DNA from: an uncultured Pelagibacteraceae bacterium
Lineage (GTDB): Bacteria; Pseudomonadota; Alphaproteobacteria; Pelagibacterales; Pelagibacteraceae
Assembly: GCA_902625125.1 (NCBI GenBank)
Contig: CACOAB010000008.1
Location: 1-32,811 of the forward strand
Length of the DNA: 32,811 nucleotides
Reading direction: 5' to 3'
This document shows, piece after piece, positions 8,554 to 15,429 of this stretch (position 1 is its first letter; every line of letters starts with the position of its first letter). Under the pieces are notes generated by a model, which worked only from the letters and a program-made list of their open reading frames with translations, had not been told where the DNA came from and ran no database searches. A program made the translations under genes and the position numbers.

Positions 8554-9297
8554 ATGGAATTTAACAAACAAACATCAACTGTTAGATCATCAGCATCTGA
8601 AGCAATTATAGATCAGGGCTTACGTTCTTACATGCTTAAAGTTTACAATTACATGGGATCAGCTTTAGCGTTGACAGGTTTCATAGCACTTTTAACTGCT
8701 AGATTTGCAGTAGAGTCATTTGAACCTTTAATTTTATCCTCTTTAGGAAATTCTTTGTATAATTCCGGCCTTGCATGGGTCGTAATGTTAGCACCTTTAG
8801 GAGTGGTGTTTTATATGAGTTTTGGAATAGCAAAAATGTCTGCAGCAAAAGCTCAAACAGTATTTTGGATTTTTGCCGCTTTAATGGGTTTATCACTTTC
8901 TTCAATTTTTATTGCTTACACGGGAGCAAGTATAACTAGAGTGTTTTTTATTACAGCTGGAACCTTTGGGGCAATGAGTATTTACGGTTACACAACAAAA
9001 AAAGATCTTACTAAACTTGGATCGTTTTTAATGATGGGTCTTTTCGGAATTATAATCGCATCACTAGTAAATATATTTATGAAATCGGCTATGATGTATT
9101 TTGTAATTTCAATTCTTGGAGTTTTAATTTTTGTTGGTCTTACCGCTTATGATACACAAAAAATAAAGAATATGTATTTAGTAAGTGATAGTGGAGAAAT
9201 GTTAGGTAAAAAAGCTGTCATGGGCGCGTTAACATTATACTTAGACTTTATAAATTTATTCATAATGCTTTTAAGACTTTTCGGCCAAAGAAGATAA
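8554..9297 (+). CDS. BI-1/YccA (UPF0005) family membrane protein
   Basis: 247 residues with about seven membrane helices (roughly 33-50, 71-92, 100-122, 127-146, 155-175, 179-197 and 221-242). The N-terminus DQGLRSYMLKVYNYMGSALALTG and the C-terminal pair LTAYDTQKIKNMY (196-208) and ALTLYLDFINLFIMLLRL (225-242) are the Bax-inhibitor-1 family signature, with the conserved Asp200. Bacterial relatives include YccA, which modulates the FtsH membrane protease, and calcium-leak channels such as BsYetJ. Which role applies here cannot be told. Its stop codon directly abuts the stop of the convergent DUF2794 gene with no bases between. Confidence 0.93.
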   Translation: MEFNKQTSTVRSSASEAIIDQGLRSYMLKVYNYMGSALALTGFIALLTARFAVESFEPLILSSLGNSLYNSGLAWVVMLAPLGVVFYMSFGIAKMSAAKAQTVFWIFAALMGLSLSSIFIAYTGASITRVFFITAGTFGAMSIYGYTTKKDLTKLGSFLMMGLFGIIIASLVNIFMKSAMMYFVISILGVLIFVGLTAYDTQKIKNMYLVSDSGEMLGKKAVMGALTLYLDFINLFIMLLRLFGQRR

Positions 9298-9645
9298 TTA
9301 CTTTACTATTTTTAACTTATTCCAACTAGTTTTATTTATCAGCTGATTTAAATTCTCAGACTTTTTAAGAATCGTACCGTTTTTATCCTTAATAACATAT
9401 TTTTCATTGAAATATTTGGGCTTGAGATTCTTTAAAATTCTAAGAACAGGTTTCTCAGATGCCCTTTGATAAACATTGAATGACACTTCTTTTATTCCAG
9501 AAGTAAACGAATAATCTTTCCATGAACCGTTTGAAACCATTTTTGCATATAAATTTAAGATACTTTGTAATTCTTTTTTAATAAAAAATTTTTCTCTTTC
9601 ATTTTTTTTGGCTACATTATTAACAACTAGTCTTAATTTATTCAT
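9298..9645 (-). CDS. DUF2794 family protein
   Basis: 115 residues, soluble and basic, with no signal or membrane segment. The block FFIKKELQSILNLYAKMVSNGSWKDYSF followed by VSFNVYQRASEKPVLRILKNLK and the short C-terminal KDKNGTILKKSENLNQLI match DUF2794 (PF10984), an alphaproteobacterial family of unknown function. Its ATG overlaps the stop of yciB by four bases, so it is translationally coupled to that gene. I know of no biochemical role. The Trp-Lys-Asp-Tyr and Gln-Arg-Ala-Ser-Glu-x-Pro positions look like the conserved core. Confidence 0.8.
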   Translation of the reverse strand: MNKLRLVVNNVAKKNEREKFFIKKELQSILNLYAKMVSNGSWKDYSFTSGIKEVSFNVYQRASEKPVLRILKNLKPKYFNEKYVIKDKNGTILKKSENLNQLINKTSWNKLKIVK

Positions 9646-10187
9646 AACTTAGACCTATTTATTAGAGGCAATTGCATAGCTGTAAAAATTATTGTAATTG
9701 GCAACATACCCCATACTTTAAAGTTTACCCAAGTTGCCTCTGGTTGAGTACGCCAGACAAACTCATTTAGTAAAGCTAAAAATATAAAAAAATAAGCCCA
9801 TCTCGAATTAAGTTTGCCCCATCCTTCTTCATTTAACTGGAATGCTGTCTGTAAAAAAAATTTTAAAAAATTCTTATTAAAAAAGGATTTACTGACAAGT
9901 AGAGTAGCTGCAAATATCAAATTCACTATTGTTGGTTTCATGTAAATAAATATTGGATTATTAAAATATAACGTCAAACCACCAAACAATGAGATCACTA
10001 CAGCACCAATTAAAGGAACATATGGAATTTTTTTTTCAACGAAATACATTATAGCAACTGCTATTAATGTGGAAATTATTAAAGGGGGGATAGCTGCACT
10101 TAAATTATTGCCACTTTTATAGTAAATAGTAAAAAAAATTAATAATGGACCAAAGTCTGTAATAAATTTTAAAAACGACTTATTCAC
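9642..10187 (-). CDS. yciB: YciB / intracellular septation protein A family
   Basis: About 181 residues, five or so membrane helices. The N-terminus SFLKFITDFGPLLIFFTIYY, the NPIFIYMKPTIVNLIFAA block and the C-terminal LNEFVWRTQPEATWVNFKVW are the YciB/IspZ signature. The family influences inner membrane and envelope organisation and has been tied to septation in Shigella; the molecular activity is unknown. The frame opens with a TTG at 10193 and a GTG two codons later at 10187. I chose the GTG because it is the commoner start and gives MNKSFLKF at the usual distance from the DFGPL motif; the TTG remains possible. There is no clear Shine-Dalgarno for either. It is divergent from hspQ and couples to DUF2794. 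Confidence 0.88.
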   Translation of the reverse strand: MNKSFLKFITDFGPLLIFFTIYYKSGNNLSAAIPPLIISTLIAVAIMYFVEKKIPYVPLIGAVVISLFGGLTLYFNNPIFIYMKPTIVNLIFAATLLVSKSFFNKNFLKFFLQTAFQLNEEGWGKLNSRWAYFFIFLALLNEFVWRTQPEATWVNFKVWGMLPITIIFTAMQLPLINRSKL

Positions 10188-10263
10188 AAACAATTATTAG
10201 CATATAATAAAATTTTATTAAATTAGATATTGATTTCTGAATAAAAATTATTAACTATTTGAT

Positions 10264-10587
10264 ATGAGCGCAAGTAATACAGCTAAATTTTCCATAGGTG
10301 AGGTCGTCAAACATAGGCACTTCGATTTTAGAGGAGTAATCTATGATGTTGATTTTGAATTTAATAATTCAGAGGAATGGTATCAGTCTATTCCAAAGGA
10401 AGTCAGACCAAGGAAAGATCAACCCTTTTATCATTTACTAGCTGAAAGTAATGATGTTACTTATGAGGCATACGTTTCTGAACAAAACCTTCTTTTAGAT
10501 CTATCCAAAGAACCAGTTAAGCACCCACTTATTGAAGAGATATTTTCAGGGAAAAAAGGTGCAAGTTACCTCAAAATTTCCAATTAA
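10264..10587 (+). CDS. hspQ: heat shock protein HspQ / hemimethylated-DNA-binding YccV family
   Basis: 107 residues, one domain. The FSIGEVVKHRHFDFRGVIYDVD block (9-30), followed by the PFYHLLAES segment and then YEAYVSEQNLLLD, is the diagnostic YccV-like beta fold (PF08755). In E. coli the protein is known both as a hemimethylated oriC binder and, more recently, as a specificity factor for Lon protease. Which activity applies here is not visible. It is divergent from yciB (76 bases between the chosen starts, containing only AT-rich DNA). It is followed by a 178-base gap with a strong hairpin before ccmC, so it is probably a single-gene unit. Confidence 0.92.
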   Translation: MSASNTAKFSIGEVVKHRHFDFRGVIYDVDFEFNNSEEWYQSIPKEVRPRKDQPFYHLLAESNDVTYEAYVSEQNLLLDLSKEPVKHPLIEEIFSGKKGASYLKISN

Positions 10588-10661
10588 TAATAACTGCCTA
10601 AAATTCAACAATTTTTATTCAAACCTCAGACACAGAGAATTTATATATTCTTAATGTTTTA

Positions 10662-10716
10662 GCCCAATTGAGAATGAACTTCTTTAGTTATACTCCCTCC
10701 TAATTCTCAGTTGGGC
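10662..10716 (+). ncRNA. candidate structured RNA: long hairpin upstream of ccmC
   Basis: Within the 178-base gap 10588-10765, GCCCAATTGAGAAT (10662-10675) pairs with ATTCTCAGTTGGGC (10703-10716) over 14 positions with one G-U. The 27-base loop holds a small AACT/AGTT stem (10677-10680 with 10686-10689) and then an exposed CTCCCTCC (10692-10699). An AT-only stem follows (10719-10725 with 10743-10749). There is no U-run after the main stem, so it is not an ordinary terminator. It may be a ccm leader element or a small RNA; the loop resembles the anti-Shine-Dalgarno loops of some alphaproteobacterial sRNAs. The orientation is assumed from ccmC; the stem itself is nearly symmetric. Confidence 0.5.
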
Positions 10717-10765
10717 CCATAATATAACTTCACATAAAAAAAATATTATAGTAGTTAAAAGTAAC

Positions 10766-11473
10766 ATGTTTAAACTTTTAAATTTAAGTAACTTATTTTT
10801 TTGGATAGAAAAATTAATCAAATTTATAAATTCAATTTTTTTTATATTACTTTTAGTAGCTCTTTCATTTGCTTTAATTTTTTCACCACCTGATTATTTG
10901 CAAGGAGATAGTGTAAGAATTATGTACGTACATGTTCCTTCAGCATGGATTGGTTTAGCCTCTTTTTCTTCAATTGCCATATTATCTCTTGCTCATTTTA
11001 TTTTTAAAATTAAAAACATAAAATTAATAACTAAAAGTATTGCTCCAATAGGACTTATGTTTACATGCTTGGCATTAGTTACTGGCTCTATTTGGGGCCA
11101 ACCAACATGGGGAACATGGTGGGCTTGGGATGCTAGAATAACGTCAATGTTGATTCTCGCTCTTTTTTATATTGGATTTATCACAACTTACAAATTGATT
11201 AATGATGAAAATAAAGCTGATAAAATCTCCAGTATTATTGCAATAATAGGTTTAATAAATATTCCAATAATTAAATATTCTGTTGATTGGTGGAATACAC
11301 TTCATCAACCTGCCAGTATTAAGTTAACTGGAGAAAGTTCAATCCATCCATCTATGTTAATGCCATTATTGTTAATGTTTTTTGTCTTAATATTGTATTG
11401 TGCGCTAATTTTTCTGATGAAATACAAGACAGAAATCATTAGAATAAAGAAAAAAAACTTAAAAAGATTATGA
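10766..11473 (+). CDS. ccmC: haem exporter / chaperone-loading protein CcmC
   Basis: 235 residues, six membrane helices. CcmC belongs to the haem-handling protein superfamily and presents haem to CcmE on the periplasmic side in System I cytochrome c maturation. The tryptophan-rich WGQPTWGTWWAWDARIT (110-126) is the haem-binding WWD domain. The two flanking axial histidines are His56 (YVHVPSAW) and His180 (WNTLHQPAS). Length is normal. It is the first gene of the ccm block here and overlaps ccmD by ATGA. The ABC subunits ccmA and ccmB, often immediately upstream, are absent; a 178-base gap and hspQ are found instead. A structured element lies 50 bases upstream of its start. Confidence 0.97.
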   Translation: MFKLLNLSNLFFWIEKLIKFINSIFFILLLVALSFALIFSPPDYLQGDSVRIMYVHVPSAWIGLASFSSIAILSLAHFIFKIKNIKLITKSIAPIGLMFTCLALVTGSIWGQPTWGTWWAWDARITSMLILALFYIGFITTYKLINDENKADKISSIIAIIGLINIPIIKYSVDWWNTLHQPASIKLTGESSIHPSMLMPLLLMFFVLILYCALIFLMKYKTEIIRIKKKNLKRL

Positions 11474-11703
11474 TTCAAAATTTTTTATCAATGAGCGGTT
11501 ATGGTTTATTTGTATGGGGATCTTTCGCGATTACTTTTTTTGCGTGCGGTTTGCTTTACTACAAAACATTAAAAACACTTAAAAAGTACGAAAGAGAATT
11601 TGCAAGAGAGATTAATGAGCTTTCATTCGAGCGAAAAAAAGCAGTTATTGAGAATTCAAAAATAGCTTCACAAGTTTTATCCTCATTTAGCAAAACTATT
11701 TAA
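11470..11703 (+). CDS. ccmD: cytochrome c maturation protein CcmD
   Basis: 77 residues, at the long end for CcmD. A single membrane helix (about 10-29, GYGLFVWGSFAITFFACGLL) is preceded by a short periplasmic N-terminus and followed by a charged cytoplasmic tail (KTLKKYEREFAREINELS). The FLSMSGYGLFVWGSF start is typical of the family. CcmD releases holo-CcmE from the CcmC complex. Position between ccmC and ccmE, with ATGA coupling to ccmC, supports the call. The C-terminal 30 residues beyond the usual KR-rich tail are not conserved in families I know. Confidence 0.9.
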   Translation: MIQNFLSMSGYGLFVWGSFAITFFACGLLYYKTLKTLKKYEREFAREINELSFERKKAVIENSKIASQVLSSFSKTI

Positions 11704-11711
11704 AGCAGTTA

Positions 11712-12140
11712 ATGCTTCCAAAAAAAGTAAAAAAAAGAGCATCACTCTTAGCCATAACGTTACTAGCTTCAGTAATTGGAATATTTTTCATACTTCAATC
11801 GTTAAACAAAAACATTTTATATTTTAAATCTCCTACAGATATTAAAAATAATCAAAATATTAATTTTGATAAAAAAATTAGAGTAGGCGGAATGGTTAAA
11901 AAAAATTCATTGATAATTAAAGAAGAAGAAATAAAGTTTATAATTACTGATTTTAATAATGAATTAAATATTAGCTTTAGCGGAACGGTGCCAAACTTAT
12001 TTTCAGAGGAAAAAGGTGTTGTTGCTGAGGGAAAGTTACAAGATAAGACTTTTTTTATAGCTGATAGAATTTTAGCAAAACATGATGAAAATTATATGCC
12101 TCCAGAATTAAAAGATATGATGAAAAATAATGCTAAGTAA
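11712..12140 (+). CDS. ccmE: haem chaperone CcmE
   Basis: 142 residues. An N-terminal anchor (about 11-29) is followed by a periplasmic OB-fold, with RVGGMVKKNSLIIKEEEIKF near the start and GTVPNLFSEEKGVVAEGKL in the centre. The covalent haem-binding His124 and neighbouring Tyr128 lie in AKHDENYMPPELK, the HxxxY motif of the ordinary His-type CcmE. It receives haem from CcmC and passes it to CcmF/H. It overlaps ccmF by 11 bases. The C-terminal tail is short. No sign of the Cys-type variant. Confidence 0.97.
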   Translation: MLPKKVKKRASLLAITLLASVIGIFFILQSLNKNILYFKSPTDIKNNQNINFDKKIRVGGMVKKNSLIIKEEEIKFIITDFNNELNISFSGTVPNLFSEEKGVVAEGKLQDKTFFIADRILAKHDENYMPPELKDMMKNNAK

Positions 12141-14010
12141 TTTAGGAAATATATTATTATTTTTAAATGTAATCTTAAGTTTAAGTATTATTTATACTGC
12201 TAACAGAAATCTTAGAATATCTGGAGAAGTAGACAAAAATATTTTTCAGTTAAGTTTAATTCAGAGCACCTCAATAATCATTTGTTTTTTTGTTTTGATA
12301 GCTGCTTTTGTAGTCTCAGATTTTTCTTTAATCACTGTTTATCAAAACTCGCATTCTTTGAAGCCTTTATTTTATAAGATCGCAGGAACATGGGGAAACC
12401 ATGAGGGAAGCTTATTGCTTTGGGCCATAATTCTCTCAATATTTTCTTTTTTATTTTTAGTCTATAACAAAAATCACCCAAAAAAATTTAGACTTTTAAC
12501 TTTAATAATTCAAAATATTTTAATACTTGGTTTCCTTTTTTTTATTCTTTTTAATTCAAACCCTTTTAGTAGAATTTCTCCAGTTCCATCGGAAGGTTTA
12601 GGTTTAAATCCAATATTACAAGATCCTGCTTTAGCTATTCATCCCCCATTACTTTATGTAGGTTTTGTTGGTGCATCTATTTATTTTTCAGCAGCAATAG
12701 CATCATTAATTACTAATTATTCAGAAAGATCATTTTCTCTGTCTATAAAAAATTGGGTTTTAATATCTTGGTGTTTTCAAACGCTTGGAATTCTTGTTGG
12801 ATCCATATGGGCTTACTATGAATTGGGTTGGGGAGGTTTTTGGTTTTGGGATCCAGTAGAGAATGCATCCCTATTACCTTGGTTTGCTATGACAGCACTA
12901 TTTCATTCATTAATCGTTTTTGAAAGAAGAAATTTATTCTATTTTTGGGTAATTATACTATGTTTAATTACGTTCACTCTTAGTGTTACTGGAACTTTTT
13001 TAGTGAGATCTGGGATTTTAAATTCTGTTCACACCTTTGCAAGTGATCCAACTAGAGGAGTTTATATCCTATTATTCTTAAGTTTAATGATATTTAGTTC
13101 TATTTTTCTTCTTTTTACAAAATATAAAAAAGAAAATTATGATTTAAATCAGAACAGTAAAGAAACATTCATTTTAGTTAATAACTGGTTTATGATGTTT
13201 TACTTAATTACAGTTTTGCTAGGAACTATTTACCCAATTTTTACTGATGCTTTAACAGGTAATAAAATTTCGGTAGGTCCACCTTTTTATAACGCAATTA
13301 TATTTCCAGTAGTTGTTGTGTTTCTCGTATTTATGGCTTTAGGGCCTAAAGCAAAATGGATAAAAAATAAGTTTGAAAACATTAGAATTTATTTGCTTAT
13401 ACTTACAGGCGCGATCGGTTTAAATTTAGCAATAATATTTTTCTTCAAAAGCTATTCCCTTTTATCTAATTTTATTATTATTAGTGCTACATTTTTGATC
13501 ATTTCTTCTTTAATGGATGCAGCAAAAGCTTTTAAAAAAAATAAATTAGATTTTGCAAGAATTATTTCACATACATCTTTTGGTTTTTTAGTTTTATTCA
13601 TTGGATTGAATGACATTTTCTCGGTGGAAAAAGATTATAATATTAAAATAGGGGAAACAAAAAGATTTGAGAATTACTCTATTCAGTTACAGAATTTAGA
13701 CTTAAAAAATTATAAAAATTATCAGGCGGTTATTGGAAAATTGGAAATAAAAAATATAAATTCAAATCAAACTAATATTTTAAATCCAGAAATAAGAATT
13801 TACGATAAGCCCAAAACTTTAACTTATGAGGCAGCTATTAAAACCAGTTTAATAAAAGATTATTATTTAACCATGAGCAATATTGATAGATCAGATTATT
13901 ACAATATTAAGTTTCAAAAAAAACCATTAATGGCTTGGATTTGGATATCGGTAATTATGATTGTTGTTGGTGGTTCTATAAGATTGTTTAGTAATGCAAA
14001 AAATAATTAA
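12130..14010 (+). CDS. ccmF: cytochrome c haem lyase subunit CcmF
   Basis: 626 residues, many membrane helices. The signature GWGGFWFWDPVENASLLPW (233-251) is the WWD haem domain. Flanking histidines appear as His171 (LAIHPPLLYVGFVG), His259 (ALFHSL) and His301 (ILNSVHTFASDPTRG). The N-terminal AGTWGNHEGSLLLWA (85-99) is also conserved. CcmF with CcmH attaches haem to the CxxCH of apocytochromes in the periplasm. The C-terminal periplasmic domain (about 505-590) looks intact but is more divergent. Length is slightly below the usual 640-660. It overlaps both ccmE (11 bases) and ccmG (17 bases). Confidence 0.97.
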   Translation: MLSNLGNILLFLNVILSLSIIYTANRNLRISGEVDKNIFQLSLIQSTSIIICFFVLIAAFVVSDFSLITVYQNSHSLKPLFYKIAGTWGNHEGSLLLWAIILSIFSFLFLVYNKNHPKKFRLLTLIIQNILILGFLFFILFNSNPFSRISPVPSEGLGLNPILQDPALAIHPPLLYVGFVGASIYFSAAIASLITNYSERSFSLSIKNWVLISWCFQTLGILVGSIWAYYELGWGGFWFWDPVENASLLPWFAMTALFHSLIVFERRNLFYFWVIILCLITFTLSVTGTFLVRSGILNSVHTFASDPTRGVYILLFLSLMIFSSIFLLFTKYKKENYDLNQNSKETFILVNNWFMMFYLITVLLGTIYPIFTDALTGNKISVGPPFYNAIIFPVVVVFLVFMALGPKAKWIKNKFENIRIYLLILTGAIGLNLAIIFFFKSYSLLSNFIIISATFLIISSLMDAAKAFKKNKLDFARIISHTSFGFLVLFIGLNDIFSVEKDYNIKIGETKRFENYSIQLQNLDLKNYKNYQAVIGKLEIKNINSNQTNILNPEIRIYDKPKTLTYEAAIKTSLIKDYYLTMSNIDRSDYYNIKFQKKPLMAWIWISVIMIVVGGSIRLFSNAKNN

Positions 14011-14515
14011 AATAATAATTTCAATCGTTTTCTTATTTGTAATAGGTATATTTTATATAAGTCTAACAAGAGACACAAATTATAATACCTCAAGTTTAAT
14101 AAATAAGGAGACGCCTGAATTTAAAATTATTTCTTTTGATAATACAAATTTCTACACAAAAGATGACATTAAAAAAAATAATTATACACTAATAAATTTT
14201 TGGGCATCTTGGTGCGCGCCCTGCAAAATTGAACATCCTATTTTAATGAAATTATCCCAAACTAAAAATTTAGTGATACTAGGTATCAATTTTAAGGATA
14301 AAGAGACTCAAGCTAAAACTTTTTTAAGTGAGTTAGGAAATCCTTATGATTTATTAGCGAAAGACAAAAATGGTAAACATTCAGTGAAATTTGGTATTTA
14401 TGGAATCCCAGAAAGTATTTTAATAAATAAGGAATTAATGATTATAAAAAAATTTGTAGGACCGCTATCAGTTGATGATTATAATAATATTATCGAAATT
14501 ATAGAGCAATTATGA
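13994..14515 (+). CDS. ccmG: thiol:disulfide interchange protein CcmG (DsbE)
   Basis: 173 residues. An N-terminal membrane anchor (about 6-24) is followed by a periplasmic thioredoxin fold. The redox site is WCAPC (73-77) in NFWASWCAPCKIEHP, the typical CcmG form, and the cis-Pro region appears as YGIPESILINKE. It reduces CcmH or apocytochrome thiols before haem attachment. The start is the ATG inside the end of ccmF (17-base overlap), and the gene overlaps ccmH by ATGA. All expected residues are present. Confidence 0.96.
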   Translation: MQKIIKIIISIVFLFVIGIFYISLTRDTNYNTSSLINKETPEFKIISFDNTNFYTKDDIKKNNYTLINFWASWCAPCKIEHPILMKLSQTKNLVILGINFKDKETQAKTFLSELGNPYDLLAKDKNGKHSVKFGIYGIPESILINKELMIIKKFVGPLSVDDYNNIIEIIEQL

Positions 14516-14871
14516 AATTAAATTTAATCTTATTATTATTTATTTTTTTTTCAAAATTTTCTTTTGCAGCAGAAAAAACTGTTGATCCAAATTTAATTCA
14601 TAAAAATTTACGTTGTCTAGTCTGCCAAGGACAATCAATTTCGGACTCGAATTCTGATTTTGCTCAAACAATAAAATTAGTCGTGAAAGATTTAATTGAT
14701 GAAGGTAAAACAGAAGATGAAATTTATGAATTTATGTCTGATAAATATGGTGACTGGATTGTGTTTAAGCCTCAATTTAATACTCAAAATTCCTTGTTAT
14801 GGATTTTGCCTTATATAGCACTAATTTTTGGAGGGTTTTTCATTTTTTCTTTTCTGAAAAAAAGGCAATAA
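14512..14871 (+). CDS. ccmH: cytochrome c maturation protein CcmH (CcmL)
   Basis: 119 residues. A signal peptide (cleavage near Ala19-Ala20) is followed by LRCLVCQGQSISDSNSD with the LRCxxC motif (Cys35, Cys38), a three-helix periplasmic domain ending YGDWIVFKP, and one C-terminal membrane helix (about 94-114). This is the short CcmH form, lacking the CcmI (CycH) tetratricopeptide part, which is not found downstream; the next gene is a PagL-like protein 49 bases on. CcmH with CcmG keeps apocytochrome cysteines reduced and partners CcmF. It is the last ccm gene in this cluster. Confidence 0.96.
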   Translation: MKLNLILLLFIFFSKFSFAAEKTVDPNLIHKNLRCLVCQGQSISDSNSDFAQTIKLVVKDLIDEGKTEDEIYEFMSDKYGDWIVFKPQFNTQNSLLWILPYIALIFGGFFIFSFLKKRQ

Positions 14872-14920
14872 AGCACTAAAGGAAACTGTACATATTTAAT
14901 ATTTAGTTGTATTTTTTTAT

Positions 14921-15424
14921 ATGAAATTCAAACTGCTAATTAGTTTATTATCTATTTTCATCATTTTTGCTCATGCACAAGCAGAGCAGGGAGATGCAGA
15001 TATCTCATTTTATACTGGTACTTTTGATGTAATAGATAAAGAGGGGGATGATCAAACTACTCTATTTGGTATCGAACACAAAAATCCCAACTTATTTAGG
15101 GATACTTTTCTTGGCAAATTCAAACCTGTTACTGGAGCTTTTATGACAGGAAATAGTTCAGTTTATCTTTACACAGGGATAGAAGGACAGTATGGAATTG
15201 GTCCTTTAAAAATTTTGCCGAGTTTTACACCTGGTTATTATGAGAAAGGTGATGGAAAAGATTTAGGTAGTGTATTAGAGTTTAAAAGTGAAGTTAAAAT
15301 AGGTCTGGATATTTTTGAAAATTCAAAATTAAGTTACAGTTACAGTCATATTTCAAATAATGACTGGGGGGATACTAATCCAGGAACAGATAATCAACAC
15401 ATAACATTTTCGAAAAACTTTTAA
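14921..15424 (+). CDS. PagL-like lipid A 3-O-deacylase (acyloxyacyl hydrolase family)
   Basis: 167 residues with a Sec signal peptide (cleavage near Ala21, AHAQA-EQGDA). The mature protein alternates short polar and hydrophobic strands as in an eight-stranded outer-membrane barrel and ends in Phe (FSKNF). The C-terminal EFKSEVKIGLDIF followed by KLSYSYSHISNN and NPGTDNQHITFSKNF matches PagL (PF09411). The presumed catalytic pair is His143 and Ser145 in SHISN. PagL removes the 3-position acyl chain from lipid A. It lies five bases before the lldD-family gene. Function in a marine oligotroph is open; the family call is good, the enzymatic call moderate. Confidence 0.8.
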   Translation: MKFKLLISLLSIFIIFAHAQAEQGDADISFYTGTFDVIDKEGDDQTTLFGIEHKNPNLFRDTFLGKFKPVTGAFMTGNSSVYLYTGIEGQYGIGPLKILPSFTPGYYEKGDGKDLGSVLEFKSEVKIGLDIFENSKLSYSYSHISNNDWGDTNPGTDNQHITFSKNF

Positions 15425-15429
15425 TAATA

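Noticed and set aside
10205-10220. Perfect 16-base palindrome TAATAAAATTTTATTA between yciB and hspQ
   Set aside because: Made only of A and T; one or two such palindromes are expected by chance in 32.8 kb of this composition.
10674-10703. Nine-codon ORF (MNFFSYTPS) across the ccm hairpin loop as a leader peptide
   Set aside because: No runs of regulatory codons or good ribosome site; ORFs this short are common by chance.
14883-14919. Possible terminator after ccmH ending in a T run
   Set aside because: Only four weak A-T rich pairs can be formed before the T run, so it is not convincing.
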